The notes: generated by a model not told the origin, from the letters alone. Shown: positions 9,139-17,175, numbered from the stretch's first letter. The stretch is 50,806 nt of DNA from Bacteroidota bacterium (GCA_021823405.1 JAKAOA010000006.1:1117-51922); one strand, 5' to 3'. Numbers and translations are program-made.

Positions 9139-9726
9139 CTAATCGTCAAGCCCTTTACCCATAAGAATTTTTGAAGTATATTTTTCCACTCTTTCAGCGC
9201 GTGTTTTCGATTGTTTTGCCTGCGAAAAATAGAATATATACCCCCGCTGCCTTCCGGGTGTAAGTGTGAGGAAAGCTTTTTTCAGAGCGGCGTTTTCATC
9301 CAGCTTGTCTTGAAATTCTTCGGGTACGGCATAGTCGGATGTTTTTTTAAGTTCAATCTTTAGCCCTTTTTTTTCTGTTTCCCCTGCCTCTTTTATATAG
9401 GTCTTAAGTACATTTGCAAGTTTAATGATATCCTTAACGCCGGTAAAGCGCATCTGTCGAGGCAACTGAACATTTGGGGTTTGCTGAATTAGTAAATGAT
9501 GGCTATCCTTTAAGAGCGCGCCCTTGAAGAATAGCACCGCACAGTAATCCTTAAAGCCATGAATAAGAACTATATTTTTCCCTTCGTTTGTATAACACGG
9601 ACAGCCCCATTTTAACTCCTCTTCAAGGTCGCAACCGAGGATGATTTTACGAAGAGTCAGATATTCTTCCTGCCACCTTCCGGGTTTATTGAAAAACCAG
9701 TCAACTTTAGGGTTCATATTCTTCAT
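9139..9726 (-). CDS. YdeI/OmdA-type protein with DUF1801-like N-terminus
   Basis: 195 residues. The N-terminal half (VDWFFNKPGRWQEEYLTLRKII, CPCYTNEGKNIVLIHGFKDYCAVLFFKGALL) is the DUF1801/YdhG-like domain. The C-terminal end (LTPGRQRGYIFYFSQAKQSKT, RVEKYTSKILMGKGLDD) is the YdeI/OmdA bacteriocin-protection-type region. The biochemical role is unknown. The gene starts 6 bases after the VOC gene ends, so they are co-transcribed. Such small stress or accessory proteins are often found beside AHSA1, DoxX and VOC genes, as here. Confidence 0.85.
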   Translation of the reverse strand: MKNMNPKVDWFFNKPGRWQEEYLTLRKIILGCDLEEELKWGCPCYTNEGKNIVLIHGFKDYCAVLFFKGALLKDSHHLLIQQTPNVQLPRQMRFTGVKDIIKLANVLKTYIKEAGETEKKGLKIELKKTSDYAVPEEFQDKLDENAALKKAFLTLTPGRQRGYIFYFSQAKQSKTRAERVEKYTSKILMGKGLDD

Positions 9727-9732
9727 ATATTT

Positions 9733-10155
9733 TTAGCTTATTTTGTCACCTTTGAAAATCCATTGAACGCCAAATCTGTCATATAGCTGACCATATATCC
9801 CAAATGGCATCTCATGCAGCGGCTGAAATCTATCCTTTTGAGCGCCGAGCGAAAGTTTGTCAAAAATAGCTTTTAGTTCATTTAATTTGGCGCCAATTAC
9901 AAATATAGCGGAAGTGTTGCCTTGTTTGGGTTCATAATTAGGAGACGCCATCCAATCGGCGGAAGAAATTTCTATCTCACCGCACTTTAAATGAGCATTG
10001 ATAATCCGTCCGTGTTTCTGCCGCGGGAACTGGTCTTTCATTGGCGTATCTTGCAGTTTGGTTAGTATTAGCTCTCCGCCAATGCAAGAATGGTAAAATT
10101 TCATTGCTTCCGCACAGTTGCCGTCAAATAATAGAAATGGAATGGTACGCAACAT
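9733..10155 (-). CDS. VOC superfamily (PhnB-like glyoxalase/dioxygenase fold) protein
   Basis: 140 residues. The sequence FLLFDGNCAEAMKFYHSCIGGEL and the end YGQLYDRFGVQWIF are the signature of PhnB-type VOC proteins, small metal-site or metal-free enzymes often annotated 3-demethylubiquinone methyltransferase-like; the substrate is unknown. An upstream in-frame TTG at 10161 lies inside the promoter box, so I place the start at ATG 10155. The TATATTTG box ends 3 bases before this ATG, which predicts a leaderless message. It heads a three-gene operon. Confidence 0.85.
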   Translation of the reverse strand: MLRTIPFLLFDGNCAEAMKFYHSCIGGELILTKLQDTPMKDQFPRQKHGRIINAHLKCGEIEISSADWMASPNYEPKQGNTSAIFVIGAKLNELKAIFDKLSLGAQKDRFQPLHEMPFGIYGQLYDRFGVQWIFKGDKIS

Positions 10156-10158
10156 GGT

Positions 10159-10166
10159 CAAATATA
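10159..10166 (-). promoter_or_regulatory. -7 promoter box of the VOC operon, 3 bases from ATG
   Basis: Minus-strand TATATTTG is an exact TAnnTTTG match and overlaps the upstream TTG that an ORF caller would choose. It decides for the ATG at 10155 and predicts a leaderless mRNA. Confidence 0.5.
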
Positions 10167-10215
10167 CTGAAATAATGAATTCGGCTTTTTATATGGTTTC
10201 CTATACTTTGAGCAA

Positions 10216-10593
10216 TTATCTTGCCACCCTTCTGCCCGCCGGTCTGAAATACCAAGATGTCATTATAAAAAGAATTTGAAAAATGGGACCAAGCATTGCT
10301 TTTACGCCAAAGTCGCCGCACGCTATATGTGAAATAAGCGCTCCCGTCATAACAAAGAAAAATCCCGCATAAGCCCACTCTTTGAGGATTTTAAAACCCG
10401 GCATTAAAACTGCCGCCACCCCCAGAATTTTCCAAACGCCTAGTATTGTCATAAAGTACATCGGGTAACCCAAGACGCTTACCATGGCTGTCATATCTTT
10501 TTGCCTGAATATTTGCTGCAGTCCGCTTGAGAACATGCCGATGGTGAATAAACCGGTTGCTGCCCAATAAATAATTCTGTCTGATTTCTTCAT
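10216..10593 (-). CDS. DoxX-like small membrane protein
   Basis: 125 residues with four predicted helices. IIYWAATGLFTIGMFSSGLQQIF, the second helix GYPMYFMTILGVWKILGVAAVLMP and EWAYAGFFFVMTGALISHIACGD match the DoxX-like family found with AHSA1/ArsR operons. In other bacteria DoxX proteins associate with quinone- or thiol-linked oxidoreductases; the role here is not known. It follows the frameshifted AHSA1 gene by 6 bases and is the last gene of the ArsR operon. Confidence 0.88.
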   Translation of the reverse strand: MKKSDRIIYWAATGLFTIGMFSSGLQQIFRQKDMTAMVSVLGYPMYFMTILGVWKILGVAAVLMPGFKILKEWAYAGFFFVMTGALISHIACGDFGVKAMLGPIFQILFIMTSWYFRPAGRRVAR

Positions 10594-10599
10594 GGCTGC

Positions 10600-11083
10600 T
10601 TATTTTATTTTTCCCATTACTTCCTGTAATCGGTCGTGCGCCATATTCAAGCCCTGTGCGAAAGGCATCTTCAACAATTGGTCTCTCTTCTCGACCGATT
10701 CAAAAATCACGTGCATATTCAGTCGGCTGGTGTTGCCAGTCAGTTTTTCGAAGTCGTAAATCTCCAGTAGCACGCCCATTGGCGCATCCTCCATCTCAAA
10801 GGTACGGATGATTTTTTTTGTCCGGTATAAAATCATGAAAGGCGCCATTGCTCCGGAACACTACCTTTCCGCTTGTATCTTTCGATTCTAATTGATAACT
10901 CCCATGTTTTCTACCCTCAAATTTTAACACATGTGCGGTAGCGAATGGATTGGTCATAACCTGCGCAATAATATCAGGTTCGGCATGGGCTTTGAACAAT
11001 AGTTCTACCGGTAAATCAAATTCTCTGGTAATTTTCAAGTCCTGTTTGTCTGCCTCGGCGAATACTTTTGTTTTACGTTCCAT
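10600..11083 (-). pseudogene. AHSA1/SRPBCC protein split by an A8 frameshift
   Basis: Two overlapping frames together make one normal AHSA1 domain of about 160 residues. Residues 1-90 (MERKTKVFAEADKQ to HDFIPDKK) are read from 11083. The rest, IIRTFEMEDAPMG to LQEVMGKIK, is read one base out of phase, with a spurious M at 10848. The break is at a run of eight A (minus strand; T at 10812-10819): seven would give DKKIIRTFE, the usual family sequence, while eight gives DKKNHPYL and a stop. Both halves are otherwise well conserved, so this is a recent mutation, a sequencing error, or a site rescued by polymerase slippage. It starts 1 base after the previous AHSA1 gene. Confidence 0.85.
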
Positions 11084-11084
11084 A

Positions 11085-11606
11085 TTATTTGGTTTTAACG
11101 GTTAATTTATTTTCAAGATATATATCTAAGTTGTTGTGCGACATCGCGAATCCTTGTTCAAATCCCATTTTAATCATTTCTTCGAGTTGTGCCGCATTGT
11201 AAAATTCAATTTCAACAGTTACTGCCGTTTCATTTTTGTCAGGTAGCGATTCAAATTTTATTTTCCAAACAGGCGGCGGCAGAGGACTTATTTTATTCCC
11301 ATGTACATCGCAGAAGAATTGGCTCATTTCAAAATCATCGTTTTCGCGGATGGATTTGAATTCACATTTACTGTAATGTGTGTCACCATCCGGTCCCTTC
11401 ATAGCGTAAAGCCACGAACCGCCAACTCTGAACTCCATGCGTATGGTATCCGTTTTCCAGGGTTTGGGCGCCCACCACTCATCAATAACAGCGCTCTCTG
11501 TCCATGCTCTCCAAACCAACTCCTTTGGCGCGCTAAACGTGCGCGATACTTTAAGCTTTTTACCTGTTTCGTCTTTCTCGTAAACCGTTTTTAAAATTGT
11601 TTTCAT
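11085..11606 (-). CDS. AHSA1/CalC-family SRPBCC domain protein
   Basis: 173 residues forming one SRPBCC (START-like) fold with a deep hydrophobic ligand cavity; the ligand is unknown. Typical features are the N-terminal [31 protein letters not shown] and the C-terminal [18 protein letters not shown]. The start ATG overlaps the stop of the ArsR gene (ATGA), so the two are translationally coupled. ArsR-AHSA1 pairs are common in soil and aquatic bacteria, with the regulator controlling its own operon. Confidence 0.93.
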   Translation of the reverse strand: MKTILKTVYEKDETGKKLKVSRTFSAPKELVWRAWTESAVIDEWWAPKPWKTDTIRMEFRVGGSWLYAMKGPDGDTHYSKCEFKSIRENDDFEMSQFFCDVHGNKISPLPPPVWKIKFESLPDKNETAVTVEIEFYNAAQLEEMIKMGFEQGFAMSHNNLDIYLENKLTVKTK

Positions 11607-11929
11607 TTTTTTGTTTTATTTAATTGTTTTAATACTTCTTCCAATTTGTTAAACCTGTCATCCCACATTTTGCGGAATGGCTCGATGTATTTATCAATCT
11701 CTTTCATCGCATCCGGATTTAATTGATAATATATTGTTCTGCCTTGTTGCTTTTGTTTAAGCAGCCCGCATTCGCTAAGGATTTGGATATGTTTCGATAT
11801 GGTTTGCCTCGACGAATTAAAGTTGTCGGCAATGGCGCCGGGAGTCAATGCCTGCAACGCTACTAAACTCAATATCGCACGTCTTGTTGGGTCGGCAATC
11901 GCCTGAAAAACATCTCTTCGTGATTTCAT
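11603..11929 (-). CDS. ArsR-family winged-helix transcriptional repressor
   Basis: 108 residues with a single winged helix-turn-helix: [23 protein letters not shown], then [29 protein letters not shown] (recognition helix), and the wing [21 protein letters not shown]. No metal-site cysteine pair (CVC) is present, so it is of the SdpR/AHSA1-linked type rather than a metal sensor. The frame stays open to 12187, but that extension crosses the gene's own promoter and the rpsA leader, so ATG 11929 is the start. Two 18-bp inverted repeats around the promoter suggest autorepression. Confidence 0.93.
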   Translation of the reverse strand: MKSRRDVFQAIADPTRRAILSLVALQALTPGAIADNFNSSRQTISKHIQILSECGLLKQKQQGRTIYYQLNPDAMKEIDKYIEPFRKMWDDRFNKLEEVLKQLNKTKK

Positions 11930-11931
11930 TA

Positions 11932-11973
11932 TGCAGTTAAATGGCTGCAAATATATGCAGTTATTTGACTGCA
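11932..11973 (-). promoter_or_regulatory. Twin operator of the ArsR/AHSA1 operon
   Basis: Two 18-bp imperfect palindromes on the plus strand, TGCAGTTAAATGGCTGCA at 11932-11949 and TGCAGTTATTTGACTGCA at 11956-11973, start 24 bases apart. They bracket the -7 box: one ends inside the box's edge and the other begins just past it. A bound ArsR dimer at either site would block RNA polymerase. Confidence 0.7.
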
Positions 11974-11979
11974 CGACAA
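11948..11979 (-). promoter_or_regulatory. Promoter of the ArsR/AHSA1 operon
   Basis: Minus-strand TATATTTG (11955-11948) with TTG (11979-11977) 21 bases upstream fits the full Bacteroidota consensus. The predicted start is near 11943, giving a leader of about 14 bases. Confidence 0.65.
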
Positions 11980-12101
11980 CTTTTTTTAAAAATTTTAAAT
12001 GACAGGCAGATTTAAACCGTCGTTTTACACTGATAATTAATGATATACGTAACAACCGCCTTTCTTTATCAATAGATGGTAAATCGTAAAGAAGAAAGTA
12101 G

Positions 12102-12109
12102 TATATTTG
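12102..12109 (+). promoter_or_regulatory. -7 promoter box of rpsA
   Basis: TATATTTG is an exact consensus match, giving a transcription start near 12114 and a leader of about 117 bases, the longest leader predicted for a housekeeping gene in this window. Confidence 0.55.
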
Positions 12110-12112
12110 CAA

Positions 12113-12210
12113 TCCTTTTTTAAAAAGGAAGTTATTCAGGCGATAGCACAGTAAACAACCCTCCTGCCGAGCCGGAAGCAGGAACAAAGTATGAAAAGCG
12201 TTTTAAACGC
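12113..12210 (+). promoter_or_regulatory. Structured leader of rpsA
   Basis: Three short inverted repeats lie between the predicted transcription start and ATG 12231: TCCTTTTT/AAAAAGGA (12113-12120 and 12122-12129), TCCTGC/GCAGGA (12162-12167 and 12178-12183), and GCGTTT/AAACGC (12198-12203 and 12205-12210). S1 represses its own synthesis in other bacteria, so a regulatory leader is plausible, but the fold is inferred by eye. Confidence 0.35.
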
Positions 12211-12230
12211 CGCCATACAAAAAACCGATA

Positions 12231-14096
12231 ATGGCAAATAAAAATCAGACCGAAGCCCAATCGCAGGCAGAGCCCGAATTGGAAATAGCCCCCGCTGCGC
12301 CATCGCAGGAAATTAACTGGGCTACCATTGGCAAAAAGCAAGAAAACTATTCCGAAACAGAACGTGAGAAACTTTCCACCGCGTACGAGAAAACCCTCAC
12401 TTCCATAGCCGAACATCAGGTGCTTGAAGGCACAGTAGTTGAAAAAACAAATAAAGATGTTGTGGTAAACATCAACTATAAATCAGAAGGCGTCATTCCA
12501 CTTACCGAATTCCGTTATAACCCCGACCTGAAGGTGGGCGATAAAGTTGAAGTTTATGTAGAAAAGCAAGAGGACAAAAACGGGCAATTGGTGCTTTCGC
12601 ATAAAAAAGCCCGCTTTGTACGCGCATGGGAACGTGTGAACGAAGCCCTTAATACAAGCGAAGTGATAAAGGGCTTTGTAAAATGCCGCACCAAAGGCGG
12701 ACTTATCGTAGATGTGTTCGGGATGGAGGCATTCCTGCCCGGCTCACAGATAGACGTTAAGCCGGTTAGGGATTACGATGCGTATGTGAACAAAACGATG
12801 GAATTTAAGGTTGTAAAGATCAACCCGGAGTTCAAGAATGTGGTGGTTTCGCACAAAGCGCTTATCGAAGCTGAAATTGAACAGCAAAAGCAGGAAATAA
12901 TCTCCAAACTTGAGAAAGGACAGGTACTGGAAGGTACAGTTAAAAATATAACCTCTTACGGTGTCTTTATCGACTTGGGCGGCGTAGATGGTCTTATCCA
13001 TATTACCGACCTGTCGTGGTACCGCATTAGCCACCCTGAAGAAGTGGTACAGCTGGGACAGAAAATACACGTAGTAATTCTCGACTTTGACAATGAGAAG
13101 AAGCGCATACAGTTAGGTCTAAAACAACTATCGCCGCACCCGTGGGATTCGCTCGACACCAACCTCAAAGCGGGCGATAAAGTAAAAGGAAAGATAGTAG
13201 TGGTGGCCGATTATGGCGCATTTATTGAAATAGCTCCGGGAGTAGAAGGATTGATACACGTATCGGAAATGTCGTGGTCGCAGCACCTGCGCACCGCGCA
13301 CGACTTCTTTAAAGTAGGCGACGAAACCGAAGCGCTGATTCTTACTATGAACCGTGAGGAAAGAAAGATGACGCTCGGAATAAAACAACTTACACCCGAC
13401 CCATGGGCAAATATTCTTGATAAGTATCCCAAAGGTTCGAAACATACCGGCACGGTGCGCAATTTTACCAATTTCGGCGTATTTGTTGAACTGGAGGAGG
13501 GGATAGACGGGTTAATTCATATATCCGACCTTTCGTGGACAAAGAAGATAAAACACCCATCGGAATTCACCAAGGTTGGCGATAAGATAGAGACAGTTGT
13601 ACTGGAGGTAAATACCGAAACCAGACGTCTGTCGCTCGGGCATAAACAGCTGGAAGAAAACCCATGGGATACCTTTGAAACTATATTCACTATGGATTCA
13701 ATCCATAAGGGAACCATTACAAACCTTACCGACAAGGGCGCCACAGTAATGCTGCCTTATGGCGTTGAGGGTTTCGCTCCATCCAAACATCTTATTAAAG
13801 AAAACGGGCAACCCGCTAAAGCCGACGAGGTATTGGATTTTAAAGTGATAGAATTTAATAAGGACGCCAAAAAGATAATACTCTCACATTCACGGATAAA
13901 AGAAGATACCTTACGTGAAGAGAAAAATCATGAGGCGAACGAGAAGAAATCCGATGCCAAAGAAACGCGCCAAGCGGTTAAGAAAATAAAAAGTTCGATT
14001 GAGAAGACAACCCTTGGAGATTTAAGCGGTCTGTCGGAACTTAAAACGAAAATGGACAGGAGCCAGGCGGAAGAGAAAAACCAGAAAGGCGAATAA
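12231..14096 (+). CDS. rpsA: 30S ribosomal protein S1
   Basis: 621 residues with an acidic/Gln-rich N-terminal tail and six S1 (OB-fold) RNA-binding domains. The domains begin near LEGTVVEKTNKDVVV, IKGFVKCRTKGGLIV, LEGTVKNITSYGVFI, VKGKIVVVADYGAFI, HTGTVRNFTNFGVFV and HKGTITNLTDKGATV. Domains 3-5 carry the strongest GLIHxxDLSW signature. The C-terminal 70 residues are Lys/Glu-rich and probably disordered. S1 recruits mRNA to the 30S subunit, especially important in Bacteroidota where Shine-Dalgarno sequences are rare. It is monocistronic: own promoter and leader, and a strong terminator. Confidence 0.97.
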   Translation: MANKNQTEAQSQAEPELEIAPAAPSQEINWATIGKKQENYSETEREKLSTAYEKTLTSIAEHQVLEGTVVEKTNKDVVVNINYKSEGVIPLTEFRYNPDLKVGDKVEVYVEKQEDKNGQLVLSHKKARFVRAWERVNEALNTSEVIKGFVKCRTKGGLIVDVFGMEAFLPGSQIDVKPVRDYDAYVNKTMEFKVVKINPEFKNVVVSHKALIEAEIEQQKQEIISKLEKGQVLEGTVKNITSYGVFIDLGGVDGLIHITDLSWYRISHPEEVVQLGQKIHVVILDFDNEKKRIQLGLKQLSPHPWDSLDTNLKAGDKVKGKIVVVADYGAFIEIAPGVEGLIHVSEMSWSQHLRTAHDFFKVGDETEALILTMNREERKMTLGIKQLTPDPWANILDKYPKGSKHTGTVRNFTNFGVFVELEEGIDGLIHISDLSWTKKIKHPSEFTKVGDKIETVVLEVNTETRRLSLGHKQLEENPWDTFETIFTMDSIHKGTITNLTDKGATVMLPYGVEGFAPSKHLIKENGQPAKADEVLDFKVIEFNKDAKKIILSHSRIKEDTLREEKNHEANEKKSDAKETRQAVKKIKSSIEKTTLGDLSGLSELKTKMDRSQAEEKNQKGE

Positions 14097-14113
14097 CAGT
14101 TATCTTTCTTATT

Positions 14114-14149
14114 AAAAGCCGGAAAGCCGAAAGGGTCCGGCTTTTTTTG
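14114..14149 (+). terminator. Rho-independent terminator of rpsA
   Basis: A perfect 10-bp stem AAAAGCCGGA / TCCGGCTTTT (14114-14123 and 14136-14145) with a 12-base loop is followed by a T run. It starts 17 bases after the rpsA stop. The A-rich left arm could let it act weakly for the convergent SDR gene as well. Confidence 0.9.
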
Positions 14150-14222
14150 TTTAGCAACTTTGCGCGCATGCACTATTTCGGAACATCTTCCGCTTTGGCA
14201 ATTATGGAAAACAAACTAATTT

Positions 14223-15386
14223 CTATGATTCGGCGGCGCCGCCGAAAACATCTATGTTCTTAATATAGTTTCCCGAACTTTTAATGTAGATGTGCGCAGG
14301 AACAGGAAGGTCAATCCCCGTATCTTCAATCAATTTTACGTTGTCGAATAGTTGTCCCATCTGGGCAAACTCTAAATAGGGAGCAAGCGCTGCAAGCAAT
14401 ATTCTCATCCGGCTAATATCCCCGAATGTCTCTTTCCAGTACTCAAGGTACTTGTCGTAGTGGTAAAGTTCGCTCCCTTTCGGCAATGATTTCTTTGCCC
14501 ATAGATTCATCTGTTTAAGAAGGGCGAAGTTCACAAATTTAACAGGCGGCAGACCGGGGAAGAACTGCGCTATTACCGCGGCTATTTTTTCAACATTGGT
14601 TGCCGACTTACTGCCCGATGAAATGTGATAGACCCTGTGGCGGCGGCGGTTTGAAAATAGAAGAGCGATTATTGCCTTCGCGGCATAATCCACAGATATA
14701 ATATCGAGATTCGATTTGCCTTCTGCCGGAATAAGCCGTAAAAGGTTCACCGTGGCGAACGCCCATAGTATTACATACGAACGCGGCACCCAGTCACGGC
14801 TGTCGCCCATTATTATTGAAGGGCGCACTATCAAGAGTTTTTCGGGGGCTATCTCATTCGTAAGCATTATTTCCCCCATCATTTTGGTATAGGTGTATTT
14901 AACTACATGATGCACCTTATTATTAGGCGATTCTTCCTCCCTGATCACCCTGTTCTTATTTTCTTTCCCCGAAATAGATGCAGTGCCTACATATAGAAAG
15001 GTATTCAGTTGCGGAAGTTTGTTTGCCCATCTTATCAGGTGTTCCAGCCCTGTAATGTTTACTTCCTCCACAATTTTATCAAATACTTTTGAAAAGGACG
15101 TATTTGCGGCTGCATGAATTACCACATCGGTATCATTCAACAGCACATTGGAAGTAAGTTTTTCCGAAAGTGTATTTTCGCTTAAATTACCTAAAACCGG
15201 TATTATTTTTTTCTCATTGAAAAAATCGCCGTGGAGTTCAAAAACCTGTTTCAGGCGGAGCAGTGCATGTTCGTCGGATAATCCTCTTACCAGACAATAT
15301 ATTTTATCCACCTTCGGGTGCCTGGATAATTCAATTAGCAGTTCTCCCCCTAAAAATCCGGTGGTGCCGGTAATAAATATATTCAT
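14223..15386 (-). CDS. NAD(P)-dependent SDR, thioester/fatty-acyl reductase-like (NAD_binding_4)
   Basis: 387 residues. The Rossmann glycine motif TGTTGFLGG is at residues 7-15. An extended-SDR pattern follows: DVVIHAAANTSF, then the active-site region YTYTKMMGE, where the YxxxK sequence (Y168/K172 by my count) matches the catalytic pair. RPSIIMGDSRDW is typical of the thioester-reductase/fatty-acyl-CoA reductase branch. It would reduce or epimerise an acyl- or sugar-linked substrate, which cannot be identified. It starts 12 bases after the SMR gene and shares its promoter. The last codons contain a 14-bp GC palindrome (14231-14244). Confidence 0.82.
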   Translation of the reverse strand: MNIFITGTTGFLGGELLIELSRHPKVDKIYCLVRGLSDEHALLRLKQVFELHGDFFNEKKIIPVLGNLSENTLSEKLTSNVLLNDTDVVIHAAANTSFSKVFDKIVEEVNITGLEHLIRWANKLPQLNTFLYVGTASISGKENKNRVIREEESPNNKVHHVVKYTYTKMMGEIMLTNEIAPEKLLIVRPSIIMGDSRDWVPRSYVILWAFATVNLLRLIPAEGKSNLDIISVDYAAKAIIALLFSNRRRHRVYHISSGSKSATNVEKIAAVIAQFFPGLPPVKFVNFALLKQMNLWAKKSLPKGSELYHYDKYLEYWKETFGDISRMRILLAALAPYLEFAQMGQLFDNVKLIEDTGIDLPVPAHIYIKSSGNYIKNIDVFGGAAES

Positions 15387-15398
15387 CTCTTACTGCTG

Positions 15399-15716
15399 TT
15401 AGTCGAAAAACTCCAGTCCAATTATACCCAGTATAATGAGAAGAAGTGAAATTATTTTTACAGGACTGACTGTTTCCTTGAACCAAATTATACCTATGAG
15501 AGCTATTAACGCCGTTCCGGCGCTTGCCCAAATTGCATATATTGAGCTTATTTCCCCGTTCTTCTTCAATACCATTACTAGTGCGCCAAGAGCTAAACCG
15601 TAAAAGATAAAAACAAGGACAGACGGAACAACTTTGGTGAATCCTTCCGCCAGTTTCATGCACACCGTTCCCAGAACTTCAAAAATTATGCCTAATGCTA
15701 GATAGAGCCAACCCAC
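15399..15716 (-). CDS. Small multidrug resistance (SMR) family transporter
   Basis: 105 residues and four helices, the standard SMR size. WLYLALGIIFEVLGTVCMKLAEGF aligns with the EmrE N-terminus, placing the essential membrane glutamate at residue 13 (EmrE E14). The C-terminal helices contain AIWASAGTALIALIG and WFKE. These proteins work as dual-topology dimers exchanging protons for cations such as guanidinium or quaternary amines. The frame opens at TTG 15746, but that codon is part of the TATATTTG promoter box, so I place the start at GTG 15716, which reproduces the family N-terminus. It leads a two-gene operon with the SDR. Confidence 0.85.
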   Translation of the reverse strand: MGWLYLALGIIFEVLGTVCMKLAEGFTKVVPSVLVFIFYGLALGALVMVLKKNGEISSIYAIWASAGTALIALIGIIWFKETVSPVKIISLLLIILGIIGLEFFD

Positions 15717-15743
15717 GTTAAATGTGTTTTGATTGAAAAAATA

Positions 15744-15751
15744 CAAATATA
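15744..15751 (-). promoter_or_regulatory. -7 promoter box of the SMR-SDR operon
   Basis: Minus-strand TATATTTG matches the consensus exactly. It overlaps the upstream TTG start candidate at 15746, which argues for the GTG start at 15716. Confidence 0.5.
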
Positions 15752-15792
15752 ACTTGTTTCTAACTATACAGGGGTTATCTGACTTGTAGAGA

Positions 15793-17064
15793 TTATTTGC
15801 CGGGCAGTTGTTTTTTTGCCGACAGCTGCACCTGTTCTATCCGGTTCGGCGAGGCAGAGATGATTTTAATATTAAAATCGCCGATGGTGAGATTATCCTT
15901 GGGCTTTGGTATAGAACCTGTAGCATATAGGATAAGCCCTCCGAGTGTATTGTATTCGTGCGATACAGGAAACCTTAAATGGTATTTCTGATTCAGGTAA
16001 TCTATTTCGAGCCGCGCAGAAAAAAGATATTCTCCGGGCGCAAGTACCTTTTCCAGCAAGTCGCTTTTTTCATGCTCATCCTTAATTTCTCCTATTATTT
16101 CTTCAATAATATCCTCGGTGGTAAGCACTCCCGAAGTAACCCCGAATTCATCTATTACTACCGCCATGCTTTTATGTTGCTGCATAAACATGCGTAAGGC
16201 ATCCTTTGCCGGCATAGATTCTGGTATTATCGGCACGGGTATAAGCATGGATTGTATGCTGTTCTGACTTTTGAAAATATTGTGAAAATGGACATAACCC
16301 ATAGGATTATCAAGAGTTTCTTTATAGATAAGTACGCGGGAAAGTCCGGTTTGCAAAAATTTTTCTTTCAGTTTCTCCGTACCATCAGTTATATTCATGG
16401 CTATTATATCCGGGCGGGCTACCATGCAGTCCCTCACCCTTACATCCTGAAAAGCAAGCGCATTACGGAATAACTGTACTTCGCTCTCGGTATCTTTGGC
16501 TTCCTCGCCGGCTACTATGGTATGTTCTTCCACATAACTATATAAGTCGAGCGGAGTAAAGTTATTCTTATAGCGGAATAGATTAACCTTAAATAATTTT
16601 CCCGATATAAATTGAGCCATTGTAAGTACTATTATTGTTAATGGGAACAAAATATAGTATAGAATGGTACAGGGCAGTGAGAAAAGTTTCAGAAAGCGGT
16701 TAGGACTTATGCGGAAAAGATTTTTTGGTATAAAATCTGCAACCGCCAGAATTACGGATGTTGTAACTACAGCTTGGATAATAAGCACCTCTGTTCTACT
16801 TAATGCAAAACCGGTAAGTACCTCTTTCAATACTCTGGCGGTAAACAGACCGAATACTACCAGAGAGAGGGTATTGCCCAGCAGCATGGCACCCAAAAAT
16901 CGGATAGGTCGATTGATTATGTGCGAAAACAACCTTCCCGAAAAACTCTCTTCAACACTTTCCACATGTATTTGTAGTTTGTTCGAGGCAACGTATGCTA
17001 TCTCCATTCCGGAAAAGAAGAAAGAAAAAAGCAGAGATATGATAATTACAAGAAAGGTAGTCAT
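15793..17064 (-). CDS. CNNM/CorC-HlyC family transporter-associated protein
   Basis: 423 residues. An N-terminal DUF21 (CNNM) membrane domain starts with SGMEIAYVASNKLQIHV, a conserved metal-site region, and has about four helices to residue 155. A pair of CBS domains follows (about 200-330, including VIDEFGVTSGVLTTEDIIEEIIGEI), and a CorC_HlyC domain at the C-terminus (YNTLGGLILYATGSIP). Family members are linked to Mg2+/Co2+ efflux; older hemolysin annotations are not supported by function. It follows lptC by 111 bases in the conserved Bacteroidota coaX-OMP-lptC-CorC cluster. Confidence 0.92.
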   Translation of the reverse strand: MTTFLVIIISLLFSFFFSGMEIAYVASNKLQIHVESVEESFSGRLFSHIINRPIRFLGAMLLGNTLSLVVFGLFTARVLKEVLTGFALSRTEVLIIQAVVTTSVILAVADFIPKNLFRISPNRFLKLFSLPCTILYYILFPLTIIVLTMAQFISGKLFKVNLFRYKNNFTPLDLYSYVEEHTIVAGEEAKDTESEVQLFRNALAFQDVRVRDCMVARPDIIAMNITDGTEKLKEKFLQTGLSRVLIYKETLDNPMGYVHFHNIFKSQNSIQSMLIPVPIIPESMPAKDALRMFMQQHKSMAVVIDEFGVTSGVLTTEDIIEEIIGEIKDEHEKSDLLEKVLAPGEYLFSARLEIDYLNQKYHLRFPVSHEYNTLGGLILYATGSIPKPKDNLTIGDFNIKIISASPNRIEQVQLSAKKQLPGK

Positions 17065-17175
17065 TCCTTAAAATTAATCAATAAAATTAAGAAAAACCGG
17101 GACAGGAATAATCCTTACTCTTAAATTAATTTTTTGAGAAAATCAGAGGTAAGGTCGCGACCCGGTTATCTCTAT

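Noticed and set aside
11930-12187. Upstream extension of the ArsR reading frame
   Set aside because: It would translate through the ArsR promoter, both operators and the divergent rpsA leader; the HTH protein is complete from 11929.
14231-14244. 14-bp palindrome CGGCGGCGCCGCCG at the end of the SDR gene
   Set aside because: It encodes the conserved-looking frame VFGGAAES and is followed by no T run; most likely codon coincidence.
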